In this document: positions 9,761-18,884 of the stretch, one piece after another | Layout: each line of letters opens with the position of its first letter | Numbering within the stretch: the stretch's first letter is position 1 | Assembly (NCBI RefSeq): GCF_003265705.1 | Contig: NW_020312902.1 | Coordinates: 13,068,669 to 13,132,668 of the forward strand | Origin: Callorhinus ursinus | Lineage: Eukaryota; Chordata; Mammalia; Carnivora; Otariidae | DNA: 64,000 bases | Reading direction: 5' to 3' | Notes under the pieces: model-generated | Database searches by the model: none | What the model was told of the DNA's origin: nothing | Seen by the model: only the letters and a program-made list of their open reading frames with translations | Translations under genes and position numbers: made by a program

Positions 9761-10728
9761 TATATATGTATTTTTAAGTTCCTCTTGTGGGACCATTTGA
9801 GGCAAAAAAATGTCACCTAAATTCCCAGGACATTTGAAACCAACAAACAAAAAAGATTTAAATATATATATCTATATATAGAGATATAACACCCAAACTT
9901 TCTATTGTGTTCAGATCAAAGGCGTATTTAGAAAATTTCCACTAATTATCATTTGGCACTTTGAATTTTTTTCTTCTCCAACCATATATAAATATTCTAA
10001 GTTATAATTCCATTAAATACCAATATTCCTGCTTCCATGTTTGAGTTTAATCATTTAGTATTCATGTGGCACATAGGATTTGTAAATCACTTTACAATAA
10101 TTAATTTGTTGAAGAAAACACAGATGGGTATTTTGGTATTCAAATTACATTGCACCCTGGTATTTCCTTTAAATATGTATAAATATATATATAATGAAAA
10201 TGTTTTTATAATTATGAAAATCACAGTGAATTTTTTTCAAACTGACTTCCTATTTCTGTCTTCCAAAACTCTATCATTCTACTCTTCTAATTGTGATGCA
10301 TTTTGGCAAATAAGTATGAACAGTTCCTACTGTGTAAATTTCTTATTATCATAGACTTTGGTTTAAAAGCATTTTGATACAACCCTCCATCAAAGGGTTT
10401 AGCAGATATTTAAGCAGACTCTTGAATTAATAAATTAATAAATGAATGCATTATTTTTTCAAACACTTTCATTTTTATATTGCTTTATGTTCCTATGGGC
10501 TCTCCTTTCAAATCCCTGAACCACCCTTCCCTGATCAGTAATCATGTTATGTGTCTATCTGTTTCTGTCCCCTCCATCCTTTCTCTCTTCTTTAATATTT
10601 AGACTAAGGGAAAATAAATACTCCTTAATGTTAGTTGATTAGATGCATAGAAGAGAAAATACACACAAAATTTTGTTAAAAGACAAAAAGATTTTAAAAA
10701 TTGAAGTAGAAATTAGAGACATGGGGGT
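9761..10728. other. AT-rich unique sequence
   Basis: Contains short AT-dinucleotide runs (about 9862-9890 and 10178-10192) and an AATAAATTAATAAATGAATG stretch near 10427. The open frame at 10037-10354 is AT-driven and has no domain. Confidence 0.5.
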
Positions 10729-10906
10729 GGGGCACCTGGGTGGCACAGTAAGTTAAGCACCTGACTCCTGATTTCGGCTCAGGCCATAATCTCAGGGTAT
10801 TGGGATCGGACTCAGTGCAGAGTCAGCTTGAGAGTCTCTCCCTCTCCCTCTGCCCCTCTAGCTCCTGCTCTTTCTTTCTCTCAAGTAAATAAATAAAATA
10901 AAATTT
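10729..10906 (+). mobile_element. CAN SINE, first of a tandem pair
   Basis: The head GGGGCACCTGGGTGGCAC, body and AAATAAATAAAATAAAAT tail are in plus orientation. A second CAN SINE starts immediately after the tail, so the later copy probably inserted into the A-rich tail of this one. Confidence 0.93.
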
Positions 10907-11125
10907 GTGGGGCACCTGGATGGCTCAGTTAAGCATCTGCCTTTGGCTCAGGTCATGATCCCAGCATCCTGGGATCGAGCCCCTAGTCGAGCTCCCTGCT
11001 CCTTACAGGGGAGCCTACTTCTCCCTCTCCCTCTGCCTGCAGCTCCCCCTGCTTGTGCTCTGTCTCTCTCTCTCTCTCTCTCTCTCTGTCAAATAAATAA
11101 ATAAATAATCTAAAACAAAAAACAA
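10907..11125 (+). mobile_element. CAN SINE, second of a tandem pair
   Basis: A plus-strand copy with head GGGGCACCTGGATGGCTC, a (CT)n run at 11059-11087 and an AAATAAATAAATAAATAA tail. It lacks the few bases GTCG that normally follow the A-box region. The long open frame across it is the usual open frame of this SINE and not a gene. Confidence 0.94.
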
Positions 11126-11164
11126 AGAAATTATTGACATGGATTATATATTTCAAAATAAAGC

Positions 11165-11584
11165 CAGTAGATTTGATCAACACTCCAAGACAATGGTTGA
11201 GAAAAAGGGAAAGGGAACACAACACAATAACATTAGGAATATAAAAATGACATGACTGCTGATACATAAGCTACTTGAACAATTATAAATACTGAATGAT
11301 ATCTTATAAGGCTAAGCTAGGAAATCTAGAGGATCTATTCACAATAGAAGTTGGAAATTTAAGTGGGAAGTGTAAAGATAAATAAAGATGGTTGTAGATT
11401 GAGCACACTCCCCCAGAAGGAGCTAGACCCAATTTGGGTTACCAGAGACCTGCAATACACCTCCAATGATGACCTAATTTTTATATTATTTAAATTATAA
11501 GAACTAGGTAAAATACAAGAAGTAGCTAGCTCAGTCAAAAACAAAATATGCCTGGAAACAAAATTAAACAAAGATAGCCTCTAT

Positions 11585-11589
<5 letters not shown>
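11165..11589 (+). mobile_element. Degenerate L1 ORF2 fragment
   Basis: The stretches AAAGGGAACACAACACAATAACATTAGGAAT and TACTTGAACAATTATAAATA match the ORF2 region upstream of the RT core, with many indels and stops. In L1 order it precedes the fragment at 13150-13860, so the two might be one split copy. Confidence 0.6.

Positions 11590-11633
<44 letters not shown>
11590..11633. repeat. (CA)n microsatellite
   Basis: About 22 CA units with a single A-to-G interruption near the right end. It marks the right edge of the L1 fragment. Confidence 0.97.
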
Positions 11634-11935
11634 TAGGATGCATGGCAGAAAGTTCCTCAGATTTTAGTAACATATGAATTCCTTTCAAGAAAAAAAAAAT
11701 CCTCCAGGACCCCATTTTGATTTATATATTTTATATGTTGCTTATATATGTACAAACAAAAAGTAAGTTAAAAGTCCATATTACTTATAGCTGTTTTACC
11801 TAAAACTCCAAAACAAATGCATACAAATTAAATGCATACTTAAAAAAAGAGTATAAAGTAATATATTCTTAGCCACTCAATGTCAACCATTATATTAAGT
11901 GGGATAGTATTTGAAAGAAGAAATGTCTATTTTTT

Positions 11936-12140
11936 CTTTTTAAGATTTTATTCATTTATTTGACAGAGAGAGACCCAGAGAGAGACGCAGAGAGAGAGGG
12001 AACAGAAGCAGGGGGAGTGGGATAGGGAGAAGCAGGCTTCCCACCGAGCAGAGAGCCCAAAGTGGGGCTCGATCCCAGGACCCTGGGATCATGGCCTGAA
12101 CCGAAGGCAGACGTTTAACGACTGAGCCACCCAGGTGCCC
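11936..12140 (-). mobile_element. CAN SINE
   Basis: A minus-strand copy with a T-rich tail at the left and the reversed head GAGCCACCCAGGTGCCC at 12124-12140. CTATTTTT occurs on both sides (from 11927 and from 12141) and may be the TSD. Confidence 0.94.
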
Positions 12141-12517
12141 CTATTTTTACTGTTTTTAAGTTGAATAAAACTGATAATGAGTATGCCTGTTCACATAAAT
12201 ACATATTTTAAAGAGTTACTAATTTCAGGGTTTGATTTACTAGTTACAAATCGTCAGAACTCATAATTTTCCAAAAACTGCTAATGAGCAATCTTGTACT
12301 CTTTAAACATGAATTTTAATTTTATTCAGGTGCCATATATCTGTAGATATGTCTAGTTCACCTGAAAATAAATTAGCATTGTGAAAATATTAAAGCAGGC
12401 ATTAGCTATTTTACCTTTTATTGCTGACATAGGAATAGACAAAAACTTCATTACTTATTTATAACTTCATTTATTTTTACAAATTAATATCTATTAGGTA
12501 AAATTTACATCTGTTCT
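12141..12517. other. AT-rich unique sequence
   Basis: No repeat or coding feature recognised. Confidence 0.5.
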
Positions 12518-12680
12518 TTTCATCTCTGGTTGCATATTAGAATTATTTGTAAAGATTAAAAATATATTGATGTCCATACCCCAACTTTATAGATTCCAAT
12601 TCATTTAATCTAGAGTGAGATCCAGAAATGTGTATAAAGTACCAAGGACTTCTAATCCCCACAGTGCACACACAAGTAAC
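12518..12680. mobile_element. MER5-like hAT-Charlie DNA transposon remnant
   Basis: TTGCATATTAGAATTATTTGTAAAGATTAAAAATATTGATG, then a CCCCAACTTTATAGATTCCAATTCATTTAATCTAGAG block, fits the general plan of MER5-type nonautonomous elements. It is diverged, and strand and subfamily are not assigned. Confidence 0.45.
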
Positions 12681-12774
12681 TTTAATAAATGATTAACAGG
12701 CACAGTTAAATTCTTCTGGGCTTCATCTGCCCATATTAATATGTTCTTTAAGAATGACCCAATTCTCTCCCTTT

Positions 12775-12847
12775 TTTTCTACCCCTTGTTTTCTGTGTAC
12801 CTTGTGATTTTTTGCAGTCAAATGCCCTACCACTGAACTAAACCCCC
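12775..12847 (-). pseudogene. tRNA-Cys-like pseudogene, 5' half preserved
   Basis: On the minus strand, 12847 down to 12813 reads as the 5' half of tRNA-Cys (GCA): a GGGGG acceptor start, an A-box-like TTAGTTCAGTGGTAG, and the anticodon arm ending TTTGACTGCA with anticodon GCA. Downstream, ATCACAAGGT still resembles the anticodon-to-variable region. The T arm and 3' acceptor strand are not recognisable, so no cloverleaf can close. It is separate from the tRNA-Lys-like CAN SINEs. It may be a truncated retropseudogene of a tRNA. Confidence 0.65.
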
Positions 12848-13149
12848 AAATCTTGTTATTTTTGTTTTTGACCTATCCTTGATGAGAAATCCATTTTAAG
12901 CACAAAGACAAAGTAAGACATTGGACGCATATAAGTTCTCAGTTGTAGGGTGATGACCCATATTTTCAAGATTATGCTTAGAGGTGTATAAATTTAGAGT
13001 ATCATCAAAATAGGACACAACATGGAAGTATTTTACCATGGAAATAAATCTACAGAATACTTGGGTCCTTGGATCTCAGTTTGAGAAATATGATTGGAAA
13101 CCAAAATAATTTAGAAATATGCACATAGTTAGGTAACTAATATAAAATT

Positions 13150-13860
13150 GAATGCAACTATACTTCAAAAGATGAATGGCATATTATGATCAACAAGGAT
13201 TTTTACCAGGAGGTACATATAGCTCACTATTAGGAAACCTATTAATATAATTCACAGTATTAATGATTTAAAAAGAAGGAACATAAGACAATCCAAATAA
13301 TTTTAAAGCATTTTGATGAAATTCACCCATTCATAGTAAACTAGGAATAGAAAAACTCCATTAACTTAATACAGAGTTTCTTCCTTAAATTGACAGCAAA
13401 CCTCATGTAATCGTGAAATATGAGAATCATTGAATTTAAATTAAATACAATATTTTAATTGCTTCAAACTTATTATTAATAAAATAACAGTATTGTCGGT
13501 AAAATACAAACAAAAGGAAATGTGAGATAAGATTTTTGGAAATTAACAGTATTTGTTTTCTATAAGTGATATTAACTATCACTCTAGAAAATCTAAGAGA
13601 ATCATTTGAAAAGTTCTTTGAACAATGAAAGACTTTAATTTGGTAAGTTATCCAAATATAAGGGTAACACATGAAAATTAATAGTCTTCTTATATACCAG
13701 TAATAACAATTCAAGGAGCCTAATGGGAAAAAAAGGGAGTTCTTATTCATAATAAAATGAGAGCTATAAAATAACTAGACAGCTATAAAATAACTACTTA
13801 AAGAAACATTTAAGGCACTTAAAATAAAACAATAAAATGTAATCTTTGTTTCTGGCCAAG
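13150..13860 (+). mobile_element. Degenerate L1 ORF2 fragment (RT region)
   Basis: Markers are ATCAACAAGGATTTTTACCAGGAGGTA, AATATAATTCACAGTATTAATG, AAAGCATTTTGATGAAATTCA and ACTAGGAATAGAAAAACTCC. These correspond in order to the ORF2 segment around the RT palm. Frameshifts and stops are frequent, so the copy is old. Confidence 0.7.
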
Positions 13861-14300
13861 ATAAAGTAGAACTGAACTTACCCAATTGCCTTAGCCAAAT
13901 TAAAAAAAAAAAACTAGAAAACATATATAAAACAGAGATTTTTTTTTTAAGCATCGAAAATAGGCAATGCAGGACAGAGACCTCCAGGAGAGGAACAACA
14001 GATGAGGTGAGAGCTGCAGTTGCCCCTCAGCTTATACCTGGAGAGTGTTTCTAGGCTGAGGTGCTGGGAAGGGGAACCTGGGTGATTACTGGTGTCCTGG
14101 AGTTCAGTATGGATGTGGGTTTTCAAGGAGGCCTATACAGTTAAATTTATAGGGAAGAGTACCAGAGAGGAGAGAGAGAGAGAGAGAGAGAGCACTCCAA
14201 AGACGTGCAGAGGCCTGACTTCCAAGTCTTCAGGTGAATACGGTTCAGAGCAGGTGCATTAAGCAACCACTTAATGCTGGGGAAAGATCAGTAAAAAGCA
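13861..14300 (+). mobile_element. Possible old L1 5' UTR-like segment
   Basis: The GGCCAAGATAAAGTAGAACTGAACTTACC start, the ACCTGGAGAGTGTTTCTAGGCTGAGG stretch and the GTGTCCTGGAGTTCAGTATGGATGTGGG stretch resemble the 5' region of ancient L1 elements. A (GA)n run of about 25 bp lies at 14168-14192. The assignment is weak. Confidence 0.35.
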
Positions 14301-14339
14301 GGCAATGGGATTATGAGTATTAGACACACGGAGTGTAGA

Positions 14340-15219
14340 CACATGGTCTGCATTGACATTGATACTCATGATCCCCTGTTAGAGTAGGGAGCATACGGGA
14401 TGTAGGTAATAAATGAAGTTCTGACCTAGGTCTGGTTCACAGTGGATCCACTGGGTCCACAGGCAAACTTGGTGAATATTTTCTTGGTCTCTTAATGTGT
14501 ATTTAGAATGGACATACTTGTAGTTGTCAGAATCCTAATATCAGTTCCTAGACCTAGAATAAGAGCTATTGTATTGGGCTAGATTAAATAGATACTTTTG
14601 AAATTCCCTCTCCATGAAAATAATAAATAAAAAGCAATAATGCATTCTAAGCGAAATGACACATAATAGTGTCACCTTCAAAGACAAAGAATGAAGGGTG
14701 ATACTTCCTGTCAAATCTTCATTTAATTCACCATTCTGGCTCCTAAAATACGATATGGATCATACTACGGGATAGAAAGTTACTACAGAATTAACCAAGT
14801 ATTAACTCCAATGGCAGACTGATCACAGCCTCCTGGATGTGGAATGTGGCCACCGACCTGGTGAATGCCTACTTCCCATTCCTATCAGGAAGGAGAATCA
14901 GAAGCAGCTTACCTCATATGGGCATCATGCATTTATGATGTTAACAGGATTATGTTAACACTCCCAACCTTTGTCATAATATTGTCAAAGATACTTGAAT
15001 CATCTGCAAATTCTGCAAAACAATACACCTCTACACCATGTTAGGAACAGGACTCCAGTTAAGATGAGAGGAGCAAGAAGTGGTAAATTGGAGGCTGTGG
15101 TCAAACATGCATGCTCTAGAGGCTGACATCAGTGGGGGCTTTAGGAATCTAGTGATCTAAGAGATGTGAGGACCTCCCCTTCACAGTAAGAGACAAGTTG
15201 TATTTTATAACTCCCAATA

Positions 15220-15250
<31 letters not shown>

Positions 15251-15770
15251 GAAAAAAAGGATAGTCTTCCTTAGGTTTTGAGGTAGCATATTCCACACTT
15301 GGAAACAACTTCCTCATTCATTTACTAGATGACATGTTACCTTTCCAGTGAGAACGAGGCTGAAAAAAAGTAATAAATGACTCCACACGCACTGGCCTAG
15401 GTTATGATACAGGCAATCCTGCCATGTGGGCTGTATTATTACCCAGACCTTGATGTGTTAAGAGCAAAGTTACCATTGGCGTTTATGGAAAGTCCAAAAA
15501 GAAGAACCACAACATAGATGTCTATGGTTTGGGAACAGGTCCATCTGCAGCAGAGAACTAAACACTGTGGGAAAAGCATGAGGCATGCTATGAGGCCCCC
15601 ACAGACATTGTTAGATCCATGATCTAACATGAGACATCAAGTGACACATGGCCAGAGCTGCCCATCAGATACTGGATTCTCTCAAACCAACCAATCATAG
15701 GTCAGATGGGCCAAGCAGCAGTCTATTGTAATATGGAAAATAAAACTCCAGAATTAAATACCATCATATT
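14340..15770 (+). mobile_element. Decayed endogenous retrovirus fragment, ERVL-like pol
   Basis: A plus-strand remnant of an ERVL-class internal region. The order of recognisable pieces fits pol: a protease-proximal part (about 14400-14640), the start of reverse transcriptase (about 14680-14960, including the region around 14855-14900), the RT segment after the catalytic box (about 14940-15130), and an RNase H/connection-like part to about 15770. Frameshifts and stop codons occur throughout, and no piece is open for more than some tens of codons. A pure A-rich tract interrupts it at 15222-15259. No gag, env or flanking LTR was recognised. It is a dead fossil. Confidence 0.6.
15222..15259. repeat. 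A-rich tract
   Basis: About 22 uninterrupted A residues followed by GAAGAAGAAAAAAAGG inside the ERVL-like remnant. It could be the tail of a lost or very short retro-insertion, or slippage. Confidence 0.9.
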
Positions 15771-15859
15771 GGGATTAGGGTTTAAACATAATCTGGTGGG
15801 GGGGGGGCTCAAACATTCAATTCACTGAGCGCATACATACAAAACCACTTATACCTACT

Positions 15860-16300
15860 TCAATCATAAAAAAAGTTGTTTGTGCAGATATCTGAAGAAG
15901 GATGATGATTTACAGATTTCGTTATGTTCATTGTCCTTCTTCACATTTGGAAATTTTCTTCTGCCCCCAGGCCTGGTTTTATGGGTATTTGGCAGGGAAT
16001 CAGCTTCTAATGGACCACCTTTCTGTGACATACACAGCACTGAATACGAGGTTTTACCAAAAGGAAAACAAAGATGGGGAAGAGAGGAAATCATTGTCTC
16101 ATTAAGCAGATGATAATTGCAATTATTCACCAAGAATTATGAATCACAAATGAGGACTGCAAAGTCAATTGGGAAACAATTTGGCTATAAATACTCTTAT
16201 TAAACAGCCTAATGAAATCCGCTTTGCTTTAGAAACTTCCACTCTTGTTTTCATCAAGTGCTTTGCAGAAGGGCAAATCTTGATAAATTATTCTTGTATC
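15860..16300. promoter_or_regulatory. Candidate conserved non-coding block with a P4-type homeodomain palindrome
   Basis: Non-repetitive DNA of balanced composition. It holds the perfect 14-bp palindrome ATAATTGCAATTAT at 16113-16126, whose core TAAT-N4-ATTA is the arrangement bound by paired-class homeodomain dimers. CATTAAG lies just upstream and a near-consensus MEF2-like CTATAAATAC at 16185-16194. The small open frames on both strands (15864-16133 minus, 15880-16113 plus) overlap and carry no known domain. Regulatory function is inference. Confidence 0.3.
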
Positions 16301-16436
16301 CTGCAATGCAGGAAAAAGGAGCAATGTACTATAATAATAATGTTGATGTCTCAGTATCTTCTGATGGTAATAATATCACCACAGTTCAATTGCACAAGGT
16401 TTTTAGTTTTCTCACTCCAAACCATTATTTCATGTG

Positions 16437-16605
16437 GTCTCACAACACCATGTAATATCAAAGACAATAGTCCCTTGCAAATGTACAGCTAAGGAAAATG
16501 TAGTATAGAAAGGCATAATGATTACCCTAAGGTCATATAGTCAGTTGCTGGAGTAGAATCTGGGTCTGCTTATTTCATCTAAATCTTGCCCCTGAATCAC
16601 AATAC
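16437..16605 (-). mobile_element. MIR SINE
   Basis: Reverse complement of MIR: CAGCTAAGGAAAATG, then ATTACCCTAAGGTCATATAGTCAG, then AGTAGAATCTGGGTCTGC. These correspond to the usual 'TTACAGATGAGGAAACTGAGG ... AAGGTCACACAGC' block. Confidence 0.75.
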
Positions 16606-17599
16606 CTCCACCATCAATTTCAATGCCTTTAGTTTCACATAACTGAAAATTGAGCTCAAATTGACTTCAACATTAACAGAATTTATTGATTTATGTAAAC
16701 AATAATTTCAAATGAAGGTAGGTAAATATGACAATTGGTTTGATCTAGCAGTTCAGAAATGTCACCTGATTTTTTTTCTCTCTTCACTCATTTCCTGCAG
16801 TGCCCTCCCCCCTTTTCTGTCTTAAGAACAGCTCACACTGTCACAGCATAACTCTCAGCAGTTTCTCAGAGAGAAAGATAGTGGCAGGGAGAGAGAAGGA
16901 GACCCCATTACAAACATAAGTACAGACTTAATTCTGATGGGCCAATGTAATTTAAATACCCTTGCCATATCCAAGTGCTATGACTAAAGCAATAGCATGT
17001 ACTGATTGGCTTCAGTGTTTATGTCCATTTCTTTACCTATGACCATGGCAAAGAGTTGAATTAATGCTGATTACAGGAGAACAATCAGAGCCCAGTTCTG
17101 GATAGAATAAATCATACCCAAATTCAAACCACATAGATGCTACGCAATGATGGGGGGAGAGCATTCCCCAAAGGAAAATCTAAGTGATATTAGAAAATGC
17201 AAGTGGATGGAAACATGAGCTGGAAAGGGAATGAATGAATGTCTACTTTACCTCCAAATGTATCACTCATATCACAAAATGAGCAGAGCCTGGAGGCTAA
17301 TATACATGTATCTAGACCATGGAAGACACAGGCTAGAGCTGGGGATTAAGAGGGCTATAATTGTATATTAATTCTCATATAAACTTGAGATTTGAAATGG
17401 GATGGAGAATGGGAAGTTAGGCAAGAAGTAGTTTCAAATAAATCTATGAGGCCAGTGATACATGGTCAGTGATCATCCATGTTTTAACTACACCCACTTC
17501 CTCCTTATTTTGCTCCATTTTTGTGTCTCATGGCTTTCCCCTAATACTATGTTGTGTTGGTAGTTACAATGCTCACTGACTATTGAACTTATCCAAAGC
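16606..17599. other. Unique sequence, nothing recognised
   Basis: No repeat family, RNA gene or coding frame of note. Confidence 0.5.
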
Positions 17600-17755
17600 C
17601 ACCTGGCTACAACCTCAGCTGCGTGATCTTATAAAAGTAAATTGACTTCTCTGGGCCTCATTTTCCTCTTTTATAAAATTAGTCGTTTTCTAAAGTTAGT
17701 TATAAAACATGTCATCATTTCTAAGGTCCCTTCCAGTTTTAATAATCTAATAACC
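17600..17755 (+). mobile_element. MIR SINE
   Basis: CTGCGTGATCTTATAAAAGTAAATTGACTTCTCTGGGCCTC followed by TTTTCCTCTTTTATAAAATTAG and CTAAGGTCCCTTCCAGTTTTAA is a MIR-type 3' half. Confidence 0.7.
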
Positions 17756-18129
17756 TCTCTGCTCTAGGGATGGGTTCACTAAGCTTGAACATTGTATTTG
17801 GTTCTGCATCTATTGGGGAGAAATGCAAGAAGGCTTGGGCTAGATATCTGTATTCCCCATTTTTTCATACATTAGCCCCACTGCTTGGCTGGGGGGAAAT
17901 TCAAAGACTCCTGTGCTTTTGAATTGACTGTGGTCTTCCTATTTCTATTGGTAGGAGGAAGATTATTTATAAATAGGTTCCCACTTTCTTACTTTCTTAC
18001 AGGACTTTGTTTCCACGGTAGCATTTGGTAGCCGAACCTAACCATAGCTGCTGTTTTAACTGAAACTGCTTCGGGAATGATACCTGATGTTTACTTTAAA
18101 AAATTATTGGATTAACAATTAACTCATCA

Positions 18130-18710
18130 CCTCCAACTTTGCATCTAATAATCCTTCAATAAATACAATTTGTATTTCTTTCCATGTAATGTTTGCAAAA
18201 GATTCCTAAAAGTGGGATCAGCAGGTCAAAGAAAAAATAGAGATGTTATTTTGCTGGATGTTGCCACATTTCTGACAATAGGTATCACTTGACATCCTCA
18301 GCAGCAAAGTATGAGAGTACCTGTTTCCCCACAGCCTTGTAAACAGAGTAGGCTGAAAAACTTTGGAATTCTGGTCAATAGGCAAGAAATTGCATGGCAC
18401 TGAAGTTTTAATTTGCATTTCCTTATGTAAGTGAGGGTGAATGTGGCTTCCTATGATTAAGAGTCATTTATAATTTTTCCTATGAATTCTATTCAGTTCT
18501 ATAACCTGTCATGTTATGGTATAGTTGAGATTTTTCTTCTTTTTAGAAGGTCTTTAAATATTAACTTTGTCTGCAACAAAAGGTGCACATATTTCCCCCA
18601 GCATGCCATTTGTCCTTCTGCTTTAATTATAGTGTATTTTTCTTGGAGATATTTTTTTTCATTACAATGAAATCAAATTTATATTTACTCATTCAGAGAA
18701 TACTTTAAAT
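18130..18710 (-). mobile_element. Old L1M ORF2 3'-end fragment
   Basis: Reverse complement of the end of ORF2 of an ancient L1. Landmarks are AAAAGTGGGATCAGCAGGTCAAAG, GTATGAGAGTACCTGTTTCCCCACAGCC, TTTTAATTTGCATTTCC and a TTTCCCCCAGCATGCCATTTGTC-like block. It is strongly diverged. Confidence 0.75.
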
Positions 18711-18770
18711 AAGGTGCTGAGGGAATGTCTCTCTTCAGAGGATATATATTAAATCTGAGAAACTAGAAGG

Positions 18771-18884
18771 TAGGGTGACAAGACATCCTGGTTTACTCAG
18801 GACCAAGGGATTTCTTGGGAATGAGACTTTAAGTGCTAAAGTCATGGTAGTCCCAGGCAAACCAAGGTCAGTTGGTCACTCTAT
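18771..18884. mobile_element. Short DNA transposon remnant with terminal inverted repeats
   Basis: TAGGGTGACAAGACATCC at 18771-18788 is matched in reverse complement by the right end at about 18867-18884 (GGTCACTCTA core), giving imperfect terminal inverted repeats. The interior, of the CCTGGTTTACTCAGGACC type, fits a small nonautonomous mammalian element. The family name is not assigned. Confidence 0.6.

Noticed and set aside
11590..11633. Possible CRISPR-like or structured repeat
   Set aside because: It is a plain dinucleotide microsatellite. No CRISPR-type repeat-spacer array was seen in the window.
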